Below are positions 1-6,100 of a stretch of DNA of 15,356 nt, piece by piece. The notes beneath the pieces are model-generated. The model ran no database searches. It saw nothing but the letters and a program-made list of their open reading frames with translations, and was not told the origin of the DNA. Position 1 is the stretch's first letter. Each line of letters opens with the position of its first letter. Origin of the DNA: JAFDVL01 sp043736395 (GTDB lineage Bacteria; Acidobacteriota; Blastocatellia; RBC074). Location: NCBI GenBank assembly GCA_043736395.1, contig JAYTCQ010000418.1, forward strand, positions 1 through 15,356. Direction: 5' to 3'. Position numbers and translations under genes: made by a program.

Positions 1-346
1 GGCAGGTTAAGAACCTACCCTACATATTCAATTTATTTCGTGCGTTTGAAGATTACGATCAGAAGTAAAGATTATCGTAACGAGTGGACAGAATAGCAAG
101 CGATGTCATTCAGTTTTAGAAACCAATAGACCACGGATTGAGTGGATGTGACGGGTTTACGCGGGTCTGAAAATTCAGATCAGCGTAAACCCGCATAATC
201 CGTAAAATCTGTGGTCTATTGCTTTCCACGCCAATTCACTCCTACAATTTAGGTTGCAACTTCACAGCACAAAAATTCGTTTATCCGAGTAGTAAAAATT
301 TCAGGCTGCCAAGATTGGCAAAACTGATTTCTTCAAGGAGGCTGTT
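1..346. other. Gene-free stretch with a palindrome
   Basis: No convincing coding region is seen on either strand. Bases 1-19 form a small imperfect hairpin (GGCAGGTT / AACCTACC) that could be the tail of a terminator or repeat extending left of the window. The centre is filled by the 124-221 palindrome, annotated separately. The last 15 bases carry the ribosome binding site of the next gene (AAGGAGG at 335-341). A promoter for that gene must lie between about 222 and 330, but I could not pick a convincing -35/-10 pair. Confidence 0.6.
124..221. repeat. 98 bp imperfect palindrome (MITE/REP-like hairpin)
   Basis: The outer arms CAATAGACCAC (124-134) and GTGGTCTATTG (211-221) are perfect complements. 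A second arm pair, GGGTTTACGC (153-162) and GCGTAAACCC (183-192), is also perfect. A third, TCTGAA (166-171) and TTCAGA (174-179), closes the tip. The segments between them pair only partly. The whole can fold into one long nested stem-loop or cruciform. It encodes nothing evident and has no obvious target-site duplication. It looks like a dispersed non-autonomous palindromic repeat; copy number cannot be judged from one window. Confidence 0.75.
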
Positions 347-625
347 ATGTCTATTGGATTGATTTTAGGAAGTGGAATTATCGGAACAATCATCATTGGA
401 TTAATCATCGGAATCATCGCCAAAGTCATTATGCCAGGCAAAGACCCCGGCGGATTTATTGTAACGACATTGATTGGAATCGGTGGTTCGTTCCTTGGTT
501 CTTTTGTTGGGCAAATGTTTTTTAGCAGAAACTATGCCGCCGGATGGATTATGTCCGTGCTCGGCGCAATAGCAATTCTGGCGATTTACAGAATGATGAC
601 AGGGCAAAGAACTTCAGGGTATTAA
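347..625 (+). CDS. GlsB/YeaQ/YmgE family stress-response membrane protein
   Basis: This 92-residue, very hydrophobic protein has three likely transmembrane helices (about 5-25, 36-58 and 64-83). Glycines are frequent in the helices, and the loop between helices 1 and 2 reads PGKDPGGF. That pattern, in which the P-G-x-x-PGG loop follows helix 1, is typical of the transglycosylase-associated/GlsB-YeaQ-YmgE family of small inner-membrane proteins. They are often induced by stress, but their biochemical role is not settled. The ATG is preceded by a strong AAGGAGG (335-341) at 5 nt spacing, so the start is secure. It is monocistronic: the next gene converges on it from the other strand across a perfect hairpin. 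Confidence 0.9.
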   Translation: MSIGLILGSGIIGTIIIGLIIGIIAKVIMPGKDPGGFIVTTLIGIGGSFLGSFVGQMFFSRNYAAGWIMSVLGAIAILAIYRMMTGQRTSGY

Positions 626-630
626 CGTTT

Positions 631-686
631 AGAGTTACGCGTTTACGCGTGCCTGCGGACGCTTTCACGCGTAAACGCGTAACTCT
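631..686. terminator. Perfect 21 bp stem between convergent genes (bidirectional terminator or repeat)
   Basis: The arms 631-651 and 666-686 are exact reverse complements over 21 bp, with a 14 nt loop. Each arm contains ACGCGTTTACGCG or its complement, itself almost a repeat of ACGCGT. The hairpin begins 5 nt after the stop of the + gene (625) and ends 5 nt before the stop of the - gene (692), so it fills the convergent gap. There is no long T-run on either side, so it is not a classical intrinsic terminator. It could act as a bidirectional transcript-end hairpin or be another palindromic repeat. It shares a TTTACGCG core with the 124-221 palindrome. Confidence 0.7.
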
Positions 687-691
687 GAACA

Positions 692-1651
692 CTATGCAGG
701 CAATAACCCTTTAATCTCGCGCACAACCTTCTGCACTTCTTCCTGATCTGCCAGCGCGATCATAAAAAACTTATAACCTTCGCTGATGCAGACAACGCCA
801 TTCGCGAAAAACCACACGCCATTCAGCAACGGATTTCCACCAAAAATTAAAGTTAATGGAAGGCTCGTCACAGTTGCGCCGGACAAGGCTCCACCGATCA
901 TGGATGCGCCTGCCGCCATACTGAAAGCTCCGAGCAAAGGCGCGCCCACGTACTTCGTCATGTTGCGCTGAAATTCAAGGTTAGCGCGTTCGGCTTCATC
1001 AATTTCGCCCTTGGCTAAACGGGCTTCCTGCTCTTTCAAATATTCATCATATTTTTCCGTCAGCTTGCGAAGTCCAACGATTGGCATCGCGCTATTGAAA
1101 AATAAATCGTTGACTAATCCTGCGCCAACAACTGTTGCTCCAAGTGAAGGCAGGGCCGAACCAGTGCGAATTCCGGCGATGACTGAAAATGTAACGACGG
1201 CGGTTTTGCCGGGATTTTCTTTGACCCACGTGCGAGCTTTATCGAAGCCGGAAACGGCGGCATCGGCTACGCGCGCACTGCTGGTTCCGAAGTTGTACGC
1301 TTGCTCTGCGCGTTTGTAATATTGCTCCGCGCCGCCGAAAACATCACGCGCAGTTTGCTCCGCATGTTTGGCAAAATCGGTCACGGCAGTTTGCACGGTT
1401 TCGACGCTGGCTTTGGCAGTGGGATTTTCTGTCGCGCCTTTGAATTTTTCACTGACGCCAAGTTGATCGTCAATTTTTACAGCTTGCTCGCGAGCAGTAT
1501 TGACGGCATCGCCGACGACTTCGACGCCTTTGCGAGCCGCATCAGAAGCGGCTTTGACACCTTCTTCCAGCTTGTCTTTCAAGTTAAATTTTTCGTCTAG
1601 TTCCTGCGTTTTTTTTCGTGCAGCTTCAAATAAATCGTTGAGTGCGGACAT
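692..1651 (-). CDS. Hypothetical helical membrane protein, 319 aa
   Basis: I cannot name this protein. Residues 1-140 are a charged, alanine-rich, low-aromatic region with repeating amphipathic helix character, reminiscent of LEA-like, apolipoprotein-like or DUF883-type stress proteins. Around 143-150 it reads VKENPGKT, the kind of motif that precedes the membrane helix in DUF883-like proteins. Hydrophobic segments follow at about 151-185. A charged helical stretch (195-230) comes next, then hydrophobic segments at about 235-258 and 262-300, with a short charged tail. The ATG at 1651 has a GAGGA site about 8 nt upstream. It converges on the GlsB-type gene and is divergent from the phosphotransferase. 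A role in envelope or membrane stress is inference from composition and neighbour only. Confidence 0.75.
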   Translation of the reverse strand: MSALNDLFEAARKKTQELDEKFNLKDKLEEGVKAASDAARKGVEVVGDAVNTAREQAVKIDDQLGVSEKFKGATENPTAKASVETVQTAVTDFAKHAEQTARDVFGGAEQYYKRAEQAYNFGTSSARVADAAVSGFDKARTWVKENPGKTAVVTFSVIAGIRTGSALPSLGATVVGAGLVNDLFFNSAMPIVGLRKLTEKYDEYLKEQEARLAKGEIDEAERANLEFQRNMTKYVGAPLLGAFSMAAGASMIGGALSGATVTSLPLTLIFGGNPLLNGVWFFANGVVCISEGYKFFMIALADQEEVQKVVREIKGLLPA

Positions 1652-1755
1652 AGAATTTTCCTCGTAGTTGCTCTCGAACCTGACGCCGAGACGTGATACA
1701 AAGTTTTACGCTTTTACATTGTATGAAGTTCACTTGTTTTTTACATCAATCGGCA

Positions 1756-1784
1756 TTGACAAATTTCCTCAATCCATCAATAAA
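1756..1784 (+). promoter_or_regulatory. Candidate sigma-70 promoter, leaderless arrangement
   Basis: A perfect TTGACA (1756-1761) is followed after 17 nt by AATAAA (1779-1784), a 4/6 match to the -10 consensus. The -10 ends only 5 nt before the ATG at 1790, and no Shine-Dalgarno lies in between. If used, transcription would begin at or within a base or two of the start codon. The -10 is weak, so this is less certain than the similar arrangement before brnT. Confidence 0.45.
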
Positions 1785-1789
1785 ACGTT

Positions 1790-2917
1790 ATGGAATCAAA
1801 GAACATCGACACGATGAATGTTCGCGCGGGCGAAGAGCTTGACCAGCAAGCGTTGCTACAATATTTGCAAACGCATCTTCCTGAACATCTGAAATCAGAT
1901 CAGCAGATTAGCATCGCGCAATTTCCCGGCGGACATTCAAACCTCACCTATCTTATCACGATTGGCGACAACGAATTTGTGCTGCGGCGTCCGCCCGTGG
2001 GGCCGGTAGCTCCCACCGCGCACGATATGCCCCGTGAATTCAGAATGCTGTCGGCAATTAATCCGGTGTTTGCACTCGCTCCGAAGCCTTATCTTTTGTG
2101 CGAAGACATTTCAATTATCGGTGTGCCGTTTTATTTGATGGAACGAAGAAAAGGGATTGTGATTCGCCGCGAACTTCCGCCAGAATTCGATCAGGAAATA
2201 AGTCTTCGCCGCCGCGTCGGTGAAAGTTTAGTGGACGCGCTCGCCGATTTGCACAGCATAAATTTAGAGAAAAATAATCTGATGAATTTGGGCAAACCCG
2301 TCGGCTTCGTCGCGCGTCAGGTCAAAGGATGGTCGGAACGTTGGCTGCGTGCGAAAACTTCTGAAGTTCCTGAAATGGATTATTTGGTCGAATGGCTCAG
2401 TAAACAAATGCCGTCCGAACCTCCGCGACATTCGATGCTGCACAATGATTACAAATTGGACAACGTGATGCTCAGCGCGGATGATCCTGCAAAATTAGTA
2501 GCGATTCTGGATTGGGAAATGTGCGCGCTCGGTGATCCGTTGGTTGATCTGGGAATCCTGCTCGGCTACTGGTCGCAGAAGGGAGATTCCGAAGCGCGCT
2601 GCGAAACGATTAGTTCAATCACAACGCAGGCAGGATGGATGAGCCGCGCCGAAATTGTTCAGCGTTATGCCTCACGAACTGGATTTGATGTCACGAATAT
2701 TGCGTACTATGAAATTCTCGCGCTCTTCAAATTAACGGTTGTCTGTCAGCAAATTTATTTTCGTTATCACAACGGACAAACGAAAGATGAGCGATTCGCG
2801 GCATTCGGTACGCGTACCGCAGGGCTTGCCAAAACCGCGTGGGAGCTAACGCAAACTGGTTCGACGGCTGATTATTTAGGATTGAATCTCGCTGGTAGAA
2901 AGCCGGATTTAGCGTAG
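1790..2917 (+). CDS. Phosphotransferase family protein (APH/ACAD10-11 N-terminal-like kinase)
   Basis: This 375-residue protein is a soluble kinase-fold phosphotransferase of the aminoglycoside-phosphotransferase superfamily, the branch related to the kinase part of ACAD10/11. A glycine loop PGGHSNLTY lies near 46-54, and FVLRRPP (63-69) carries the position equivalent to the nucleotide-binding lysine. PREF (81-84) follows. HNDYKLDN (218-225) is the catalytic loop with Asp220 and Asn225, and ILDWE (239-243) holds the metal-binding Asp241. GDPLVDLG (248-255) is also typical. In bacteria such genes often sit with acyl-CoA metabolism; none is visible here, so the substrate is unknown, and an antibiotic-resistance role is not indicated. 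No Shine-Dalgarno precedes the ATG; see the promoter at 1756. The next gene starts 5 nt after the stop. Confidence 0.85.
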   Translation: MESKNIDTMNVRAGEELDQQALLQYLQTHLPEHLKSDQQISIAQFPGGHSNLTYLITIGDNEFVLRRPPVGPVAPTAHDMPREFRMLSAINPVFALAPKPYLLCEDISIIGVPFYLMERRKGIVIRRELPPEFDQEISLRRRVGESLVDALADLHSINLEKNNLMNLGKPVGFVARQVKGWSERWLRAKTSEVPEMDYLVEWLSKQMPSEPPRHSMLHNDYKLDNVMLSADDPAKLVAILDWEMCALGDPLVDLGILLGYWSQKGDSEARCETISSITTQAGWMSRAEIVQRYASRTGFDVTNIAYYEILALFKLTVVCQQIYFRYHNGQTKDERFAAFGTRTAGLAKTAWELTQTGSTADYLGLNLAGRKPDLA

Positions 2918-2922
2918 TACTG

Positions 2923-3375
2923 ATGCAGGAAACTTCACCACAAATCGCCGCTACAAAAATGCTCAAAGCATTGATCGCCAAAGCTGGTATTGAAATTTTT
3001 GTCGTGATGGTTGCGATTTCTTTCGCCGCGTATTCGCACCTCAATCCGCCGATTCGCGGAGCTATAGACATTGCCGATGCAGAGCGAATCGCTGGCTGGG
3101 CGTACGACCCACGCACCCCTGAAGAATCATTACCCGTGCAATTATTTATAGATGGAAATTTCGTCGCTGTGAAGTCGGCAAATGAACTGCGCGATGATTT
3201 AGTCACCGCCGGAGCTGCGACAAATCCTTCACACGGATTTACGTTTTTAGTACCTGAATTAAAGCTGCCGAAGGGAGTTCACAGCGTGAATGTTTATGCG
3301 CTCAGAGCAGGTGGAGGTGGGAATAAATCGTTGTTATCCATTACGAAAAAAACGCAGCAGATTGAGATCAAATAA
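2923..3375 (+). CDS. Membrane-anchored protein of unknown function with a GWAYD-type beta domain
   Basis: The protein has 150 residues. A single hydrophobic helix at about 22-38 follows a short positively charged N-terminus, suggesting a signal anchor with the rest outside the cytoplasm. Residues 45-127 form one compact domain: IAGWAYDPRTPEESLPVQLFI, DGNFV, ANELRDDL, SHGFTFLVPEL and HSVNVYAL. This order (GWAxD, xVxLFxDG, RxDL, HGFxF, HxVxVYA) is a recurrent beta-sandwich module attached to glycan- and surface-related proteins. I recognise the pattern but cannot give a firm name. The gene begins 5 nt after the phosphotransferase stop, so co-transcription is likely. Neither the ATG at 2923 nor the alternative at 2959 has a clear ribosome binding site, so the start is uncertain. 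Confidence 0.7.
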   Translation: MQETSPQIAATKMLKALIAKAGIEIFVVMVAISFAAYSHLNPPIRGAIDIADAERIAGWAYDPRTPEESLPVQLFIDGNFVAVKSANELRDDLVTAGAATNPSHGFTFLVPELKLPKGVHSVNVYALRAGGGGNKSLLSITKKTQQIEIK

Positions 3376-3382
3376 TGAATCG

Positions 3383-3411
3383 TTGACGTAGCTACATTAT
3401 GTAACTACAAT
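3383..3411 (+). promoter_or_regulatory. brnTA promoter, leaderless arrangement
   Basis: TTGACG (3383-3388) is followed by a 17 nt spacer and TACAAT (3406-3411). Both are 5/6 matches to consensus, at ideal spacing. The -10 ends 7 nt before the brnT ATG, so the expected start site coincides with the initiation codon. No Shine-Dalgarno is present. The spacer is almost entirely a palindrome, annotated separately as a likely BrnA operator. Confidence 0.7.
3388..3408. promoter_or_regulatory. Palindromic operator, probable BrnA binding site
   Basis: This is a 21 bp dyad with half-sites GTAGCTACAT and ATGTAACTAC around one central base; nine of ten base pairs match. It covers the last base of the -35, the whole spacer and the first three bases of the -10, so a bound protein would block RNA polymerase. 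BrnA antitoxins are DNA-binding proteins that autorepress their operon alone or with BrnT. That makes BrnA the natural ligand, though binding is inferred. Confidence 0.65.
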
Positions 3412-3418
3412 ACTGCTT

Positions 3419-3694
3419 ATGGAGTTCGACTGGGACGAGGAAAAACATCTGATCAATCTTTCCAAACATGGCATTGATTTTGAGGATTTGGAATTTTTGT
3501 TCGAAGGTGTAACGGTGCTTTTAGTGGATGATTGTTTTGACTACGGTGAGATACGCTTCACAACGCTTGGCTTACTGAATGGCAAAGTTTTATTGGTTGT
3601 TCATACAGAAACAGATAAAACAATTCGTTTTATCTCTGCTCGCAAAGCAACAAAATATGAAGAAGAAAGTTATTTCAAAGAAATCGCAAACTGA
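3419..3694 (+). CDS. brnT: BrnT family toxin (ribonuclease) of a type II toxin-antitoxin pair
   Basis: The 91-residue protein matches the BrnT/DUF497 family. The N-terminal signature FDWDEEKHLINLSKHGIDF (3-21) is the classic family opening. The middle strand contains RFTTLGLLNGKVLLVVHTET, and the end has the RFISARKATKYEEESYF pattern (RxISARxAxxxExxxY). BrnT folds like RelE-type toxins and cleaves RNA to slow growth until its partner BrnA neutralises it in the cytoplasm. Length is normal for the family and no motif looks broken. It overlaps brnA by 38 nt, the usual toxin-first order of this system. Expression is probably from the promoter directly upstream without a leader. Confidence 0.93.
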   Translation: MEFDWDEEKHLINLSKHGIDFEDLEFLFEGVTVLLVDDCFDYGEIRFTTLGLLNGKVLLVVHTETDKTIRFISARKATKYEEESYFKEIAN

Positions 3695-3932
3695 TTGGAC
3701 ACGTCTGGAAAATATGAAAGACGCCGACATTGATTTGTCTGATAGTCCAGAATTAACACCAGAAATCTTTGCACGTGCAATTGTGCGGCGTGGGTTACAA
3801 ACTGTGCCACGCAAATCTCAATTAACATTACGGCTTGATCAGGATGTACTTGAGTGGTTCAGAAAACAAGGGCAAGGCTATCAAACACAAATTAATGCTT
3901 TGTTACGTGCTTATATGAACGCTCATAAATAA
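3657..3932 (+). CDS. brnA: BrnA family antitoxin
   Basis: The 91-residue protein is the antitoxin partner of BrnT. I place the start at the ATG at 3657, giving MKKKVISKKSQTDWTRLENM; KxSxTDWxRL is how family members normally begin. The longer reading from 3579 only adds out-of-frame toxin sequence. The C-terminal half, LTLRLDQDVLEWFRKQGQGY and then QTQINALLRAYM, is the ribbon-helix-helix DNA-binding domain (BrnA/DUF4415). It should bind the palindrome at 3388-3408 and repress its own operon. The start lies inside brnT (38 nt overlap) without a strong Shine-Dalgarno, consistent with translational coupling that ties antitoxin to toxin translation. Its stop is 13 nt from the stop of the convergent gene, with no clear terminator in between. 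Confidence 0.92.
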   Translation: MKKKVISKKSQTDWTRLENMKDADIDLSDSPELTPEIFARAIVRRGLQTVPRKSQLTLRLDQDVLEWFRKQGQGYQTQINALLRAYMNAHK

Positions 3933-3945
3933 CACTATGCTTTTT

Positions 3946-4476
3946 TCAATTCATCGCCTTCCACTGCCCATCTTGCTTGATGAAAAGTCTCGGTGGACTC
4001 AGTTGAAATCCTTCCTTGAAATTCGGATATTTCTTCAAAAAATATTTCTGCGAAACGCTGTCTGACGTAGCCACTTTCCAGCTTCCGTTTTCCTTAAAAA
4101 GATATTGCTGCACCGCAAATTTTCCTTCACCGGGATTCGCCGCCGGAACTTTACTGATCGGCTTAATCAGCTTGCCGATGATGGTCGTGTCCACCACGGC
4201 GAAGTCGCCTTTTTGCTGCACACGTCCGATGTCCATTTTTTGGATGGAGATGAAACTGCTCAGCCGCTTCAACGAATTCGTCATCTGTTCGCGCGAAGTT
4301 TTTTGTTGAATTTCACCGGGCAAAAAATCATACAGCGCGGCATATTTTTGCCCTTTTAATAACGTGAAAAATGTTAGGACAGCAGCTTTGGGATCAGGAT
4401 TTTTTGAGGTTTGCGCTAAGACTGAGGGTAAACCAAGAGCACAAAAAAATGTGAGGAAAATAAATTTTTGAATCAT
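3946..4476 (-). CDS. Secreted small protein of unknown function, 176 aa
   Basis: Translation from the ATG at 4476 gives a clean signal peptide, MIQKFIFLTFFCALGLPSVLAQ, with likely cleavage around residues 20-22. The mature part (about 154 residues) begins with a helix containing AAVLTFFTLLKGQKYAALYDFLP and then alternates helix and strand. The end reads QQYLFKENGSWKVATSDSVS. This layout resembles NTF2-like or DUF4019-type periplasmic proteins, but I cannot assign a family. A longer frame back to 4608 exists. Its first 44 residues only translate the palindromic repeat at 4483-4598, so I reject it. No good Shine-Dalgarno precedes 4476, possibly because the repeat now sits there. It is downstream of the DUF4126-type gene on the same strand. 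Confidence 0.75.
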   Translation of the reverse strand: MIQKFIFLTFFCALGLPSVLAQTSKNPDPKAAVLTFFTLLKGQKYAALYDFLPGEIQQKTSREQMTNSLKRLSSFISIQKMDIGRVQQKGDFAVVDTTIIGKLIKPISKVPAANPGEGKFAVQQYLFKENGSWKVATSDSVSQKYFLKKYPNFKEGFQLSPPRLFIKQDGQWKAMN

Positions 4477-4482
4477 AAAGTT

Positions 4483-4598
4483 AAATGCAGAAGCCCGCAC
4501 ACAGTAAGGGCGCCGATACATTGGAAATGAAAGAAATAGAAAATGCGGAATTACACATGGAGTACTGGCGCCCTTACTGCGTGCGGACTTCTGCATTT
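4483..4598. repeat. 116 bp palindromic repeat with 32 bp arms (MITE-like)
   Basis: The arms 4483-4514 and 4567-4598 are reverse complements over 32 bp with two mismatches; the core is GCAGAAGyCCGCACrCAG followed by TAAGGGCGCC. The loop is 52 nt and AT-rich. The element lies between two - strand genes. Its right arm encodes the last seven or so codons and the TAA stop of the DUF4126-type protein (reading NAEVRTQ). Its left arm ends 7 nt before the ATG of the secreted protein. It has no coding capacity of its own and looks like a non-autonomous mobile palindrome. The RNA hairpin could also attenuate or stabilise the bicistronic transcript. Confidence 0.85.
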
Positions 4599-5188
4599 TC
4601 AGAACCAAATAAACTGCGAAATTTGTTCATCATTCGTTTGAGCGCACGGAAAATTTTCGGAATTAACCAGATCGCCAAAATGAGCAAGAGTACGACGACC
4701 ACCAACATCACTATCGGATGAAAAGCCAACAACGCCGCACCGGCAAATGTGAAAATATCTTCGCCCAAACTCAGCGCAATATTCGAAACAGGTTCAGGAC
4801 TGGCGTTTGCTGCAAGCCGCGTAGACGCTTTCAATCCGTGTGATCCCAGCGCAACGCCGCCGCCGACTAACATCGCAATTGTTTTCACGGTCGGATCGAA
4901 ATCCGCAAACGAAGCCGCCGCCATAATCGCTCCAGCAGGAACGCGGATGAAAGTGTGAACGGCATCCCACGCGGAATCCACCGCCGGGATTTTGTCTGCG
5001 AAAAATTCAATGGCGTACATCACACCAGCCGCGCCGAGTACCCAACTATTACTTAGCATGCTCATTTCACCGGGCAATTTCACGAACGTGAATTTTTGCA
5101 GCAGCCCCAACGTGACGACTGTCGCGTATAAATTAATTCCTGAAAACCAGGCCGATCCCATCGCTATCCCAAGTGTAGTCAAATCCAT
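4574..5188 (-). CDS. DUF4126-type integral membrane protein
   Basis: The 204-residue protein starts at the ATG at 5188, which has a perfect AGGAGGG (5195-5201) at 6 nt spacing; a longer frame from 5218 is not needed. It opens with MDLTTLGIAMGSAWFSGINL, then LPGEMSMLSNSWVLGAAGVMYAIEFFADKIP. That S-G-x-N-x-Y start and the EFxADKIPxxDxxWDxxHTFIRxPxG block are typical of DUF4126 proteins. About five hydrophobic segments are seen, the last (about 164-186) followed by a basic tail. The function of the family is unknown. The final seven residues or so are encoded by the palindromic repeat, which also supplies the stop, so the native C-terminus may have been replaced. Confidence 0.82.
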   Translation of the reverse strand: MDLTTLGIAMGSAWFSGINLYATVVTLGLLQKFTFVKLPGEMSMLSNSWVLGAAGVMYAIEFFADKIPAVDSAWDAVHTFIRVPAGAIMAAASFADFDPTVKTIAMLVGGGVALGSHGLKASTRLAANASPEPVSNIALSLGEDIFTFAGAALLAFHPIVMLVVVVLLLILAIWLIPKIFRALKRMMNKFRSLFGSENAEVRTQ

Positions 5189-5300
5189 GTCTTTCCCTCC
5201 TGAAATCCTGACGCGCAATTAGATGCGCTTTTTGAATGAGTAGTTGGTTTTAAGTAGCCTACTCGTTCTGAATAAAATTTCAAAATCCGATGAGATTCCT

Positions 5301-5478
5301 GTCATTGAAGATGACAAGCATCATAGCCTGGCGAGCATCGCCAGGTATGCGGAAATCGCAGCAACGGCTCGCTGAAGGCGAGCAACAATTTTTGTTCGTC
5401 GCCTTCAGCGACGGATGCTTGTTCGCCACATTTCCTAGCGATTCTCGCCAGGCTATATTGTCAGTCGCCGTTGGCGAC
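5301..5478. repeat. Composite multi-hairpin repeat element
   Basis: Several hairpins are nested or adjacent. A small stem is GTCAT/ATGAC (5301-5315). The outer arms ATAGCCTGGCGAG... (5323-5345) and 5434-5456 are complementary at 21 of 23 positions. An inner stem, CGCTGAAGGCGAGCAACAA (5370-5388) with 5392-5410, matches at 17 of 19. A final stem is GTCGCC/GGCGAC (5464-5478). The tGAAGGCgA core is repeated, so the element resembles REP/BIME-like palindromic clusters. It lies downstream of the - strand small membrane gene ending at 5461 and supplies its last codons and stop. Upstream, 5189-5300 shows only the DUF4126 ribosome binding site and no gene. Confidence 0.8.
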
Positions 5479-5777
5479 AAAAATGAATTTCTCTATGGCC
5501 TGAAAAACGCATCCCAGACCTATGCTAAAAATCAGCCCAATAAGAATATCTGCAACTAACCCAAGCCAGAAAATTTTATATATGCCACCGAATCCATCGG
5601 TCTCGAATATTTCATAAGGAAGACCAAAACTCACACCACAGTCAATGCAACTTATACTTTCGAGGTAGGCACGTTTCATTTCTACATTAAGCAAAGTTGC
5701 TCCAATGACGAGAATGATTCCGCAGAGAAAGCCGATGATTGATGCTTTAGAATTTTTGGAGATTACTGCAATATCAT
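5461..5777 (-). pseudogene. Small two-TM membrane protein, frameshifted near its start
   Basis: The intact part reads AVISKNSKASIIGFLCGIIL from 5769 onward, with a first TM helix at SIIGFLCGIILVIGATLL. A short outside loop follows, containing CIDCGVSFGLPYEIFETDGF, then a second TM helix, WLGLVADILIGLIFSIGLGC, and a tail ending VANGD. The obvious start is the ATG at 5777, which overlaps the previous stop as ATGA and has GAAAGGA just upstream. That frame stops after four codons (MILQ). Adding one base after the second codon restores a 105-residue protein. Alternatives are an AUU start at 5772 (7 nt from GAAAGGA), -1 frameshifting, or the much later TTG at 5694. The two-cysteine loop recalls uncharacterised Acidobacteriota membrane proteins, but that is memory, not a search. 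The last codons lie in the repeat. Confidence 0.6.
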
Positions 5778-6050
5778 AATCCTTTCAGCGAATTGCGGTC
5801 TCGTATTTTCTTCTCAATTAGTAAAATAATAGCTAATGAAACACCCGTTCCAGCGACAACAGCATAAGCAATTTCCCAGTTTTTAAACCAATGGTATTCC
5901 TTCAGCGGTAAAGCGGGTTCCTTGTTTATCCTGAAAACCATTCTGCACTTGCTTGATAGGTGAATGAGGCCATTTATAAATGCCGACCACCATTAGCAGC
6001 ACCATGCTAATCCAGCATATAACAGCAATCTTTGATAGTATTTTTATCAA
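5774..6050 (-). pseudogene. Small two-TM membrane protein, split by a one-base frameshift
   Basis: Two open pieces join into one sensible protein of about 91 residues. The first piece (TTG at 6050 to stop at 5883) has a TM helix, KIAVICWISMVLLMVVGIYK, then WPHSPIKQ and DKQGTRFTAE. The second, in another frame, continues EYHWFKNWEIAYAVVAGTGV, then SLAIILLIEKK and a basic end, with stop at 5774. The switch is near 5898-5901, where GCTGAAGGAATAC has one extra G; without it TAE runs straight into EYHWFKNWE. AAGGA (6061-6065) lies 10 nt before the TTG. The gene follows the GMC oxidoreductase by 50 nt and overlaps the next small gene by ATGA. Whether the break is real or a sequencing error cannot be told here. 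Confidence 0.6.
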
Positions 6051-6100
6051 AATTTTTCTTTCCTTATCACACCAATTTGGTTATTGCTTTGTACGATTAT

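Noticed and set aside
2727..3206. 159-codon minus-strand frame
   Set aside because: It is antisense to two better-supported plus-strand genes and lacks domain features.
4477..4608. N-terminal extension of the secreted protein up to 4608
   Set aside because: It only translates the palindromic repeat; the signal peptide starts cleanly at 4476.
4485..4721. 78-codon plus-strand frame over the repeat
   Set aside because: It starts in the palindrome and then runs antisense to the DUF4126-type gene; no ribosome binding site.
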